Source: Ascochyta rabiei (lineage: Eukaryota > Ascomycota > Dothideomycetes > Pleosporales > Didymellaceae). From it: DNA of 64,000 bases. The position numbers and the translations under genes were made by a program. The stretch covers positions 1-64,000 of the forward strand of contig NC_082419.1 in the NCBI RefSeq assembly GCF_004011695.2, read 5' to 3'. The notes beneath the pieces were generated by a model. It had not been told where the DNA came from. It saw only the letters and a program-made list of their open reading frames with translations, and did no database searches. Of this stretch, positions 36,783 to 48,233 are shown in pieces. How positions within the stretch are numbered: the first letter of the stretch is position 1; each line of letters opens with the position of its first letter.

Positions 36783-39700
36783 TTAAGTATAGAAGATAGA
36801 TTTTAAGCTTTCTAAAGTGGTTTCTTCTATACTAGTAGCTAGATTGCTAGATACTACGCTAGTAGAACTAGTAGTAGATTTACTCTCTACTTCTTTTATA
36901 TCTTTTTCTAGGTCTAGTAGTGTAACTTCTAGTAGAATCTTATAAAGGAAAAGAACCTTCTTAGTATCTACTTCTACTACTTTACTTAGTAGCTCTACTA
37001 TTATAAAGTCTTCTTTAGTAGTATAGCTAGTATCTTTTAAATAGTCTTCTTTAAGCTTAGATAGTGTTTCTAAGCTAGAAATAGGGATATCTCTCTTAAT
37101 TAGTTCTTGTAGAAATACTATATAGTTAACTATTATATCTCTATATAAGCAAGTAGCTTTACTCTTAGAGTAGCAGATAAACTTAGGTAAATAGCAATAG
37201 TAGTATACTAAGTTAGGTGGTATAATACCTCTATCATTAATAGGTGTTTTTATAACTTTAAAGATAGATCTTACTCTATTCTCTAAGCTACTTTTATAGT
37301 TAGAGCAATCCTCTAAAGAGTGTGTGCTATAGCTAGTATACTTATATCTAAAGAAGCAGTTAATACAAAATTTAGTAGTAAAATCTTCTATTTTTTCTAT
37401 TATTTTAACTTTTAAGGTCTCTACTAGAATAGAGTTGCTAGTTAGGCTTTCTTTAGCTTTTTCTAGACTTTTACTTCTTTTTAAACAACTAATACACTTA
37501 GCTACTTCTAGAGAGCAAGTTAGCTCTTGCTTATCTTCTAGATATTCTTCTAGTATTCTTCTATTACAAGTTCTATCTAGTAGAAACTCTATTAACTTGT
37601 TATTATCTATTACTTTAAACTCTTCTAACGTAGTTATACTACTAGCGTTAATAGAAGTCTCTACTAATCTATCTTTTATAGTACTAGGATAAATTAGAAA
37701 AGCTTTGCCTTCTTTTAACAATCTAGCTACTCTACCTATACCTTGTATAGTATTCATAAAGCTATTATAGATATAGATAAAGAGAATACTCTTAATAAAA
37801 GGATAATCTATCCCTACTATTAAAGCGCTAGTAGCTACTATGCTAGTATAAGTACTATTATTACTATCTAGAAATAAGCTTAGATTTTTCTCTAGTAGCA
37901 CTTTTTCTTCTAGATCTATAGTGCTATAGTAGTAAGGTATAGCAAACGCCTTAGCTACCCTTCTAGCTTCTTCTTTAGTTCTAGTATAGAGAATTATCTT
38001 CTCTTTACTTTTTAAAGACTTTACTTCTTCTATTAGAATACTTCTAGCTATCTCTATAGGCTTATTACTTTCTATAGGTATGTAGCTTATATTATCTCTA
38101 GTAGTAGACTCTTTTATAGTATAGGGCTTATAGATACTAAACTTTAACTCTAATAGATTAAGTAAGCTACTAGGTAGCGTAGCGCTTATAAATACTAGAT
38201 TAAACTCTAGATTAAGAATCTTATTAATACTTTCTAGCCTAGGCCTAAAGCTTTCTTCTAGTAGCAGTAAGTGTGCTTCTTCTAAGAAGATAGTAGTAGA
38301 TACTCTATCTATCTTAAGACTATACAAGTAGCTTAAAAAGCTAACCTCTAGTAATAAATCTATAGATATAAACAGTAGATTTGCTTTTATCTCTTTAGTA
38401 TCTAGCGTATCTAGATTACTAGCATCTATTAGCATACTATTAAGCTTTAAGCTTCTAGATCTATTATAAAGGTCTTTTAGTAAGCTTATTCTAGGTACTA
38501 CTACTATATACTTTCTATTAGAATATAAGTAGCTAGGTAGAAAGAAGAGATTGGATTTTCCTCCTCCTGTTTTAGATATATAGGTTAAGAAAGGAGTAGA
38601 ATCTATTATCTCTTTAATAGCTTCTTCTTGCCTAGGGCTTTTAAAGTCTTCTATTTCTATATTTATACTTTTATATAGCTCTTTTAAGCTCTCTAGTAAA
38701 GTCTTTCTTCTACTACTTATAGCTAAGTTAGTTAAGCTTCTAAGTTTAATATTCTCTCTAATAATCTTTTCTCTCTCTTCTAGACTTATACTATTACTAC
38801 TACTAGTTTTAGTAATAATACCTTCTAAATAGTTTAGCTTTTTAAGCTTAGCGCTTATAGGGCTAGTTAAGTCTATACTAGACTTTCTTTTACTAGGACT
38901 ACTAGGTAGAATAGGTAAAGTGCTAGTTAGACTAGTCTTTTCTTTTTCTATATCTCTATTTATAATAGCTTCTATTTTCTTACTATAGCTACTAGAAGGT
39001 ATTTCTCTAGTAGAAGAGCTTTTAGAAAAGATATCTTCTTCTTCTTCTTCTTCTTCTTCTTCTTCTTCTTCTTCTTCTTCTTCTTCTTCTTCTTCTTCTT
39101 CTTCTTCTTCTTCTTTATTAAAGTCTAAGCTAGGTAGAATACTACTACTAAGACTTATAGTAGTGTTTCTATTTAATAGCGCTTCTCTTTCTCTATTAGT
39201 AGTAAGATCTTTTATATAGTTAATATTACTACTAAGAATACTAGAGCTAGTTCTAAAAGAAGGCCTAGCTAGATATAGTTTATCTTCTAGTAGTACCTCT
39301 TTACTTTTACTAGAGTTAGCATCTTCTTTTTCTTTACTAGTGCTACTGCTACTATTCTCTTCTATAGTAGAGGTAACTAGATTCTCTTTATCTCTATTAA
39401 GTTCTTCTAGAAGAAGACTATCTTCTATATCTAGACTATAGTTACTACTAGAGTCTTCTTCTAGAATAGCATCTTCTTCTATAGCTAAGTTACTATTACT
39501 ACTAAGATTATCTTCTATAGATCTATTCTCTTTAGTAGTAGAAGCACTAGCTCTAGAGCTACTACTACTTCTAAAAGTACTAGTAGGTATTCTTTCACTT
39601 ATTCTATTATCCTTACTACTTTTACTAGTGCTAGTAGTATAGACTAGAGGCTTTTTTACTTCTTTACTTCTACTAGAAGCTAGGCTTTTACTCTTATAGT

Positions 39701-42700
39701 TTTCTACTAGGTTTAGAATAGTACTATACTTATTCTCTTCTTCTACACTATTTTTCTTACTAGCACTAGTAGTAGCTATAGAAGTACTAGGTATATAATT
39801 AGCACTAGTAAAGCTATTACTAGAGTCTAAGCTATTGCTTCTACTATTCCTTCTACTATTATTCTTACTAGTAGAAGTAGCCTCTAGTCTAGTAGTAAAG
39901 ATAGGATATAGACTAGAAGTACCTTCTTTAGTGCTTTTATTAATCTTATATAGACTTCTTCTATTTCTTATCCTATAAACTCTAGTACTATTATCTTCTT
40001 CTAAGCTAGCGTTATCTGCTAAGCTACTAGTAGTACTATTACTAGAGATATCTATTATATCTTCTTCTTTACTAGGTAGCGTATCTACTCTAGTATAATG
40101 CTTCTTATTAATAGGCTTTTTTAGTATAACTACTTTAGGGCTACTAGTAGTAAGAGCCTCTTCTTTTCTAGAACTAGAGCTAGAGCTAGAGCTAGAACTA
40201 GAGCTATTAATTATAAACTTCTTTCTCTTACTTATAGTAGTAGGAGGTCTGCTCTTCTCTCTACTAGAGCTACTACTAGAGCTACTACTACTACTTTCTC
40301 TTCTTATAGTATCTTTACTAGAAGTATTATTATATACTTTATCTAATATATCCTGTGTACTAGTACTATAGTTAAAGTTATCTTTTAAAGTAGTATGGTT
40401 ATTAAAGTCTATATTACTATAGCTTACCTCCTCTTCTCTATTACTACTAGAAGAAGGTGCTTTACTAGAGCTTATAATGTTTATATCTTCTATTAACTCT
40501 TCTATACTCTTAGCTTCTTCTCTTCTAATAGGCTTTACGCTAGGTAGAATAGAGTCTTCTAGCCTAGTAGCTATAGCGTTAAAGACTACTAGCTTCTTAT
40601 CTATAGTTCTACTACTAAGCTCTAGAAAGTTAAAGATTCTAGTAGTAAAATCTATAGACTTTTGCTCTAGGCTACTAGTTTTACTAGCTAGGATATTACT
40701 ATCTCTAGCATAGTTACCTAGTGCTACTTTAGTAGAGTGATTAAACAGTATATCTTCTATATTATTCTCTTCCTCCTCTTCTTCTAGTATACCTTCTAGA
40801 TCTATATTTAATCTATTAATAATAATATACTTTATAGCTTGTCTATAAGTAGAGATATATAGCTTTATACCTAGAAACTCTAGGCTTTTAATACTAAGTA
40901 GATTAGAGATATCTTTACTAGTAATAAGCTTATTATTAACTTCTAGTAAATAAGGACTAGCTTTCTTTATATTAAACACCTTAAAGTTTAGTTAGTTATA
41001 GAAAGGTATGCCTAAAGTTATATATACTTTTAGTAGGTAGCTAAACTTAGGGCTAAAGAACCTAACTATGTTATTATCTCTATTAGTAATACTATTAGAC
41101 TTGCTATAGCTAGTCTCTACTTTTATTAGCTTAGTAATGCTATCTATATATAGGTTTCTAGAGCCTAGCTCTAGGCTATTAGTATACTTTAGTAACTCTA
41201 CCTCTGTGCCTCTAATAGGGCAAGCTGCTAGTAGATAGAAAGCTAGACCTAGTAGCTTAATAAACTCTTGCCTATCTTTTAGATATTTTCTTATATTATA
41301 GATATTAAAATCTATACTAGTGCTAGTAATGCTATTAATAAAGAACTTAGAGTAGATAGAGCTAGTATCTTCTAGTCTTTTAATTAGGTAGAAGCTATAG
41401 TCTTTTAGGTTATAGTCTCTATTGTTAGTACTATCTTCTAGAAAGCTATAGGTAGGACTAGTATCTACTACACTATCTTCTAGCTTGTTAAAGTCTAGAT
41501 CTAGATTACTAGGATTAAGATAAAGAATTCTAGAGAATAGAAACTCTTCTAAGGTATCTTCTATATAGACAAAGAACTTCTTAAGCTTCTTAATATCTAC
41601 TTCTAGACTATTATCTACTATAAAGAGATTGCTACTAATATCTCTTATTCTAGGCTTAGTTAGCGTGTTAGTAGCTATAGCTCTAGTATAAGCTCTTAAA
41701 GAGGTTAATTCTTCAAAGCTATTACTAGAGTTAAATGTTAGATTTCTACTATAGTAGTCTAGAAAGACCTCTTCTAAGCTAGTAGAATTACTACTAGTAG
41801 TTAACTTATTATATCTACTATTAACTATAGCTATAGAGAATAGCCTAAGAGAATAGATTAGATAAGAGCAATCTTGCTCTATGCTAATAGCTGCCTTAGT
41901 AACTCTTGTATTTAGATCTATACTTTTAATAGCTAGAAAACTAATAATAGCACTATTAAAGCTAGGGTATTCTTCTAGGTTATCTTGTGCTAGAGGCTGC
42001 TCTAGCAGCGTATCTACTATAGCTATTAAATACTCTTTACTTCTAGCAACTAGCGTAGTAAATAGAGTATCTAGTATACCATCTTCTAGGTTTTCTTTAC
42101 TAGCTTCTAGAAAGTCTTTTATATTCTCTACTATAGTAGCTACTAGCTCTTCTACTAGAGAGGGTAAAATAGGTTGCTTACTAGTAGTAGACTTATCTCT
42201 AGCTCTTTCTCTAATAACTCTATATAGATAGACTATAAATAGACTAAAATACTTATAGTACTTTCTTTTCACATCCTTACTAGAGAGTAGGCTAAAGTCT
42301 TTTAGATTCTTCTCTTTATTAGTAGCTAGTACCTCTGTTTGTAGCTGCTGCCTAAGCCTTCTATTTAGCTTCTCTACTAGAGGTTCTATAGAGTATAGAG
42401 TCTCTTCTACTAGCTTAAGTAGATTGTATTCTACTCTCTCTTCTGTAGTAGTGCTCTTCTTTATAGGAATAGTAACTAGCTTAAGTAAGCTATTGAGATT
42501 CTTATTATTAAGAAAGAGATAGAACTTAGTTTTACGTATAGTAGAAGGTATCTCTTTATTCTCTAATAAAGTAAAGCTTAGATTAGTAGCATTAGTAAAC
42601 GCTTCTAGCTCTTCTCTATAGCTATTAATAAGGCTGTTAGAAGTACTAAGAGTAGTAGTAGTAATAGTAGGCTCTATAGCGCTAGTAGTACTACTATTAT

Positions 42701-43196
42701 CTTTTATAATAAAGTAGTTTAATAAATCTTTCTTCTTAAATAGACTTTGTATCTTAATATTACTTTTATAGAAGGTCTTTTTACTACTAGTAAAAGGTAT
42801 TTCTTTCTCTTTTCTATGCTTTTCTAAGTGTAGGTATAAGCTTTTAGTAGTACTAAAGAGACTATTACACTCTTTAACTAGGTATAGATAACCTTCTTCT
42901 ATAAGCTTTAGTTCTTTAAAGAAATACTTATAGTTCTCTATAGAGTGTAGACTATTAATATTAGCTATAGAATAGTCTTTAATATCTTCTAAAAACCTTT
43001 TTACTTCTCTATCTTTAAAAGAAATTCTATGCTGCTTTATAAGATGCTGCTTAGTTATTTCTACTATATTAGTACTTTTATTACTATTAATACTAGTTAG
43101 GCAGCTACTTTTAGAGCAGAATAGAAGCCCTAGATCTTTAAAGTAAGATAAGTTATAGCCTAGCTCTATAGTAGGAGTATAGTTAGAGGTAGACAT
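36783..43196 (-). pseudogene. Divergent telomere-linked RecQ helicase (TLH4), one internal stop
   Basis: ATG 43196 to the final stop at 36783 is one frame of 2,138 codons with a single in-frame TAA at 40992-40994. The front half (734 residues) has OrsD-like fingers C27/C32/H51/H56 and C110/H123/H127 and an IRGTE motif. The second half (about 1,400 residues) opens with a long Ser/Thr/Glu-rich disordered part including a poly-Glu run. The RecQ core follows: TGGGKS (about 808), EEAH (904), ISATLP (935), VATSALIVGIDYP (1052), QGIGRVAR (1083). The zinc cluster is CNRR...C...CISC (1142-1169), then C-x2-C...H...C and a last Cys group. Both parts together contain no Trp and two internal Met. The TAA could be CAA hit by RIP. 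It may be a recent pseudogene, a readthrough gene, or a two-protein gene. Confidence 0.8.
39034..39115. repeat. TTC/GAA microsatellite
   Basis: About 27 TTC triplets, encoding the poly-Glu run of TLH4 on the minus strand. Length is a multiple of three within an open frame. Confidence 0.9.
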
Positions 43197-44020
43197 AGTA
43201 GTATACTTAGCTAGTTAAATAGAGTTCTTTTATAGTATTTCTATAGGTATATTAGTAGGCTTCTAGTAGAAGATGTAGCTAAGGGTAGAAATAGAGAATA
43301 CTTACTTTTATAGTATTTAGTAATAGATATAGAAGGTAGAGGTCTGTAGATAGAATAGTATAGTAAAGAGTAAAGTAGAGAGTAGAGTAGAGAAGGATAG
43401 TAAAGAGAAGAAAGAAGTGTTTATATAGATAGCTAGCTCTAGCTATTAGCAAGTCTAATTAGCGTTTAGTTACTAGAGAATTACCTTTATTCTTAAATCT
43501 ACTACTAGTAATTAAGAATTAAACAAAGAGGAATTAGTTAATTCTTCATTATTCTACTAGTACGTAGAAATAAATAAAAGAAGAATTAGTTAATTCTTAA
43601 TTACTGCTAGAATAATTAAGAATTAATTAAAGAAGAATTAGTTGATTCTTAATTATTCTACTAGTAATTAGGATTCAATAAATAAAGAATTAGTTAATTC
43701 TTAATTACTGCTAGAACAATTAAGAATTTAGTAAAGAAGAATTAGTTAACTCTTAATTATTCTACTACTAATTAAGGATTAAGTAAAGAAGAATTTATTA
43801 ATTGTTAATTTTAGTATAGTAAATAGAAGACTACTAGTTAAGACGTAATAGAAAAGAAGATAATATAAAAGTAGAGAAACTCTCTTTCTATTTTATACTA
43901 CTACACTACTATCTACTCTTCTATAACCCTAACTACTTATACTAAGGTACTAAGCAAAATACTAAAGGTAGGAATTCTATATACTACTATCTTCTAGAAG
44001 CTAACTTCTATCTTTTCTAG
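43197..44020. repeat. Upstream region of TLH4 with ATTAAGAATT repeats
   Basis: Between TLH4 and the next possible gene. From about 43,500 to 43,820 a loose tandem of 50-64 bp carries self-complementary AAGAATTAGTTAATTCTTAA cores, so each unit can fold. A telomere-like AACCCTAAC word is at about 43,925. It is the TLH4 promoter by position. Confidence 0.6.
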
Positions 44021-44747
44021 ATGTCTAGCATTAAGACGAGCTATAAGAATCTTAACTATAGTACTACTATAGCTAGAAGATTTCTTAAAGAAAATCTTAG
44101 CTCTTTAGCTTTAACTTCTACCTATCTACTAGGAAAGAATGTTTATAATATAAGAGACAAAGCTAGTAATAAGGTAGTAGGCTTTCTAGGCTACCTAGTT
44201 AGCTATAGCAAGCTACCTAGCTTAGTAAACTATATTTATAAGAAAGGTATAGTAGTATAATCTTATAGTAGAAGTATCTATGCTAATAGCAGACGCTAGG
44301 CTTAGAACTAGGCTATACTAGGTTATTTATTATTATAGTAAACTCTTTTAAGAAAGAAGAATACTATATTACCTACTATAATACTAGAGTAGAAGATAAA
44401 GTTACTCTAGTTACTAGTAAAGAGTTCTTAGAAGAGTACGTTAGTAATAGACTCTATACTATTCTAGAGCTAGATAATAGGTATGTCTCTATGCTAGTAT
44501 AGTAACTATAGTAGCTAATAAGTCTAGCCCTTCCTTCTTTAGTAGAGAAACACTAGAGTACCTAGAGAATTTAAAAGAGAAAGAAGAAGAAGAAGAAGAG
44601 AAAGAAGAAGAAGAAGAAGAGAAAGAAGAAGAAGAAGAAGAGAAAGAAGAAGAAGAAGAAGAGAAAGAAGAAAGTACTACTAGTGTTACTAGTTCTACTA
44701 GCTCTACTAGTATAGAAGAAGAAGAAGATCTTTTTATAGACTATTAA
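44021..44747 (+). CDS. Possible gene with acidic tail, divergent to TLH4
   Basis: Not recognised. An ATG at 44021 opens 79 codons ending in YKKGIVV. A second open stretch (about 44,290-44,503) reads 'TLGLELGYTRLF' and 'KEFLEEYVSNRL'. A third (about 44,507-44,747) ends with a Glu/Lys-rich repeat encoded by GAAGAAGAGAAA units and finishes EEEEDLFIDY. They are in different frames, so short introns or frameshifts are needed; I see a candidate intron between the first two but no convincing one for the last. Composition is CA/TG-poor like TLH4. The acidic end and divergent position recall the TLH companions, but no sequence match is seen. Confidence 0.3.
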
Positions 44748-45630
44748 ATGCTATAGCCCTATTTTAAGTAGAAGTCCTTTAAGGTTAAAATTAGTTCTAG
44801 AATCTTATCTACTTTTTAAAAAGAATAAACTAAGAAAAAAGAAATGTCTCTAGCTATAGTATAGGTATATAAATAGAAATAAGATAGAATAAAGATTAGT
44901 TAATGCTATTACCTTTATAAAAGGATTGTTAGTTCTTCTCTTTAGTTACTGTATAAATAGAAAGTTACTAGCTATTGCTAGTAAAGAATAGTCTTAGAAG
45001 AATGCTTTTCTCTATATTATACTTTGTCTTTATCTATTAAAAGAGCCTCTAGCTATATACTAGATAGAAAAGATAGAGAATTCTCTTTTCCTATTTCTAT
45101 ATCTTAAGGGTACTTATTACTATTAGCTATATAGAGAAATAGAAAGAATTAACGCTAGTTATTCTTATAGATACTAAGTATAAGAAGTAAGAGTTATTCT
45201 CTCTAGATATTCTCCCCAGGTATTCTCTCTAGTTATTCTATCTACTTATTATCTATAAGGGATAGAAAGCTAGTTCTTCTCTCTAATAATCTCTACTAGA
45301 TATTACTTTCTAGAACTACTATCTCTACTACCCTAGGATAGGCTATAACAGCTAGAAAAGAAGAAAGAAAAGAAGAAGAAAAAGAAGAAAAGAATAAAAA
45401 ACTAACTACTTATTCTAAAGCGCTAGTTGTTCTTTTAGATAGGTTAGTAGAGTATAATACCTAGTAAATAGCTAGTAGATAGCTATTAGCTATAGTGTTT
45501 ATAGCTATAGAGATAGTAGAATAACTAAAAGATAGTTATAGATACTAATAAAATGTTATTAACTATTTTATTATCTTCTAAATAAGCTACTAGAAGAGAC
45601 TAGATCTAGTAGAGATATAGTAAAAGAAGC
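44748..45630. other. AT-rich sequence without clear genes
   Basis: TA-rich sequence with stops in all frames and short CTAGATATT / AGTTATTCT repeats near 45,205-45,310. No gene is supported. Confidence 0.5.
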
Positions 45631-45639
45631 TAAAGCTTA

Positions 45640-45910
45640 AGAAATTTCTAGATATCCTAAATAAGTAGACATCTAGAAATTTCTAGACAACCTAAAGAAG
45701 TAGATATCTAGAAATTTCTAGATAACCTAAAAAAGCAGACATCTAGAAGTTTCTAGATAACCTAAAGGAGAAGATATCTAGAAATTTCTAGATATCCTAA
45801 AAAAAAAAAAGACATCTAGAAATTTTCTAGATACGTTACAATAGGCTAGAAATAGCAAGAAGAAAAGAAAAAAGAAAAAATTTCTAGATATCCTAAATTT
45901 CTAGATATCC
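45640..45910. repeat. Palindrome-bearing tandem repeat
   Basis: Five to six units of about 37-40 bp, each with the perfect or near-perfect palindrome ATCTAGAAATTTCTAGAT followed by a CCTAAA-type spacer; variants differ by single transitions. Confidence 0.85.
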
Positions 45911-45955
45911 TTCTGGATAAGCTGGTAGGGTATCCCCTACCCTTTTGCCAGCGTA

Positions 45956-46250
45956 TAGAGATAGCTAGAATAGTAGGGTTAATTAGAAATATAGAGAGAG
46001 TAATTCTAAGCTACTTAATTATTCTACTAACTACTAGTTAGGTAGTATTTAATATATACAGACTTATACAGTTAGCTATATAGAGATAGCTAGAATAGTA
46101 GGGTTATTTAGAATTATAGAGAGAGTAATTCTACACTACTTAATTATTACACTAACTACTAGTAGGGCAGTATTTAACATGCACAGACTTGTACAGTTGG
46201 CCACACAGAGATAGCTAGAATAGTAGGGTTGATTAGAATTGTAGAAAGAG
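45956..46250 (+). repeat. 125-bp tandem repeat, about 2.4 copies
   Basis: TAGAGATAGCTAGAATAGTA begins at 45956 and 46081, and from its second base at 46207, giving a period of exactly 125 bp. Copies become less AT-rich inward (TTATACAGTTAGCTATA becomes CTTGTACAGTTGGCCACA), a gradient from RIP-altered to less altered. Confidence 0.88.
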
Positions 46251-46429
46251 CGACTTATTTACGCCTTCCTACAGTTTTCCTAATAGGTAAATATAAAAAC
46301 TAGGCGTAGCGTTAAGCACTCTTTCCTTACGTATAGATAGCGCTAGATTAGCCGCCTAAGTCTGCGGATTCTCTTAAGCAGTAGGCATCCTTGTTATACT
46401 ATGTGGTGTGGTATATAATTCAGATACAA

Positions 46430-47062
46430 AATCTAAGTAATACAGAAAAGCTATCTTCGAAATCTTCAAGTGTTAGGAGGCAACACTTGGGTGAAGCCCA
46501 CCGATATACAGTGAGTTCCATGTCGCAGCTAGGAAACGTAATGAATGAGATAGGCCAGCTGGCCGAAGCTGAAAAGCTAGGTGTGCAGGTGGTGGAATTG
46601 ACTAAGAAAGAGCTGGGAGAAGAACATCTAGATACACTAGTTAGCATGGGCAACCTGGCCCAAACATACAATAAACAAGACCGGTGGAAGGAGGCCGAGA
46701 AGCTACATCTACAAGTGATGGATTCGCAGAAGAGGGTGCTTGGAAATGAGCATCTAGATACGCTGACGAGCATACACAACCTGGCAATCACATACCAGGA
46801 CCAAGGCCGGTGGGCAGAGGCGGAAGAGCTAGGAGTATAGGAGATGAAGATGAGTAAGGGTATACTAGGAGACAATCACCCAGACAGGTTGACTGGTATG
46901 TTTAACTTGGCGTGGGCCATGTACAATCAAGATCGTACAGCTGAGGTTACCCAAATCACGAGAACCGTGGCTGAGGGTCGCAAAGAGGTTCTCGGCCCTG
47001 AACACCCTAAGACGTTACGTGTTTTTTCAACGATTAATGAGTGGCGGCGAGATGGTATGTAG
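46430..47062 (+). pseudogene. TPR remnant of an NLR-type or kinesin-light-chain-like gene
   Basis: One frame encodes about four 42-residue tetratricopeptide units of the kinesin-light-chain type, with the consensus 'LGxEHxDTLxSxxNLAxTYxxQGRWxEAExL' repeated. It is interrupted once by TAG (46838-46840) in LGV*EMK where the repeats have Gln, so CAG-to-TAG by RIP. It ends at RRDGM. No start, NB-ARC/NACHT or effector domain is present upstream, where the AT-rich block ends. In fungi such repeats usually form the C-terminal sensor of NLR proteins; this is a leftover of one. Confidence 0.75.
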
Positions 47063-47936
47063 CTTTGGCTTGTCACGGCAATATTTGTAGATAGGTTCAA
47101 ACTACAGCAGACAGCATTTTGAACGTTCCAAACACTGTACCGGATGTGAATCTGTCCGGGTATCGTGTGATCATTTTTGCTCAAGGTCTAGACTTACTAG
47201 GCTGCATGAACCTATCGAGGTGTTTCCTCAGGCGAAAATTGCAGCAAGAGACTTTCTTTCGATCCAAGTCAATGGACTGCTAGCTTCTTTGGCTACTTCG
47301 CTCGTTTAAGGGCTCATGTTTGACTATTCTGCATACTTGGCATACCTCAACTTGTGATTGAACCATGTGTGTCCCAAATGTGTTTCACTCGTGGTCTGGT
47401 TCGTTTCCAGAATGACAAGTGCGCTCTCAACGGTCGCACGCTGCGAACAAGATCAAGCTGGCCACTTGTGTTCCTTCAGTATTCTCGAGTACATGGAGAC
47501 AGGCACTTTGGGATAGCTATTACCAAACCGAGTTCGTAGCGTCAAGAAGGGTTTTACAAATAGTAAACATGTACAGCGTTGTGTGACAAACAAAGTGTAC
47601 AGTGCAAATAACCACGGTCACAAGACATCGAGATTGGGGCAATGCCTTTAGACGAGGTGAAAAATCACACGCATGGTTTCAAGAGAAGGTAATCCTAACA
47701 CAAAAGGCAACCTCACAAATAGCCAAACGCACATCAAAGAACACGCACAGCCCCTACCCTCCCCTGCCTGAAAATCACCCATCCAACGACCCAAAACCCT
47801 AAATGCCCGCATGACACCTAATACTCCCCACTTTCGGCAAACCACCCGACCACTCTCTAACCCCCGGGCATGTAATAATACTGCACCCCGTCAGCACACA
47901 ACCTCAAACTCACGCCGATGAAAAAAAAAAGACAAC
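47063..47936. other. Gene-free stretch
   Basis: Ordinary composition, only short unsupported frames. It contains the possible second exon of the secreted protein gene on the minus strand (just below 47,881). Confidence 0.5.
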
Positions 47937-48233
47937 TTACTTCTTCCCCCCATCGCCCAAATCCCACCTGATAATCTCCCCCTCGCACTCCCTCCCCTCA
48001 AACACAACGCAATGTCCGCCCTGATCAGGCCCGATACTCATCGGCGCGCTCGGCGGCGCGAAACACTCCCCGCTGACGGCGTGGTACATGCAGTCGCCGG
48101 TGAAGTGGGCGTTGGAGCATACGTAGACGGCGCCTGGAATGCCGGAGCGGCAGTTCATCAGCGCTAGCCAGGGCATATAAAATGCGGTTGTGAGGGGGAG
48201 GAAGAGGGCGGTGAAGGTGGTGGGGATGCGCAT
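47937..48233 (-). CDS. Small secreted cysteine-rich protein (effector-like)
   Basis: 98 residues from ATG 48233. Residues 1-17 form a signal peptide (MRIP then a hydrophobic Leu/Phe/Thr core). The mature part has six Cys (28, 39, 48, 57, 75, 83) and the pattern G-x-V-Y-V-C, F-x-G-x-C, SIGPDQGGHC, seen in small beta/gamma-crystallin-like secreted proteins of Dothideomycetes (family recall). The stop TAA lies within a perfect donor (AA/GTAAGT at 47940). A 60-nt intron with a CTGAC branch word and GCAG acceptor (ending 47881) would replace the last residue and add about 28 residues and two Cys. Which form is used cannot be told. It sits at the edge of the repeat-rich end, a usual place for effectors. 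Confidence 0.7.
   Translation of the reverse strand: MRIPTTFTALFLPLTTAFYMPWLALMNCRSGIPGAVYVCSNAHFTGDCMYHAVSGECFAPPSAPMSIGPDQGGHCVVFEGRECEGEIIRWDLGDGGKK

Larger units (their letters stand above)
33681..46330. other. AT-rich, CpA/TpG-poor block
   Basis: The composition changes to TA-rich words (TAGTA, CTAGTA, TATAG), with CA and TG scarce outside the embedded transposon. This is the usual footprint of saturating RIP. It contains the Fot1-like element, TLH4 and several tandem repeats. The stretches 33,681-34,417 and 36,281-36,782 show no gene; a direct repeat containing CTTTCTATTCTTTATTTACTA lies on both sides of the transposon. Confidence 0.8.

Noticed and set aside
37435..42231. Leu/Ser-rich + strand frames across TLH4
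   Set aside because: Antisense shadows in a low-complexity AT-rich region.
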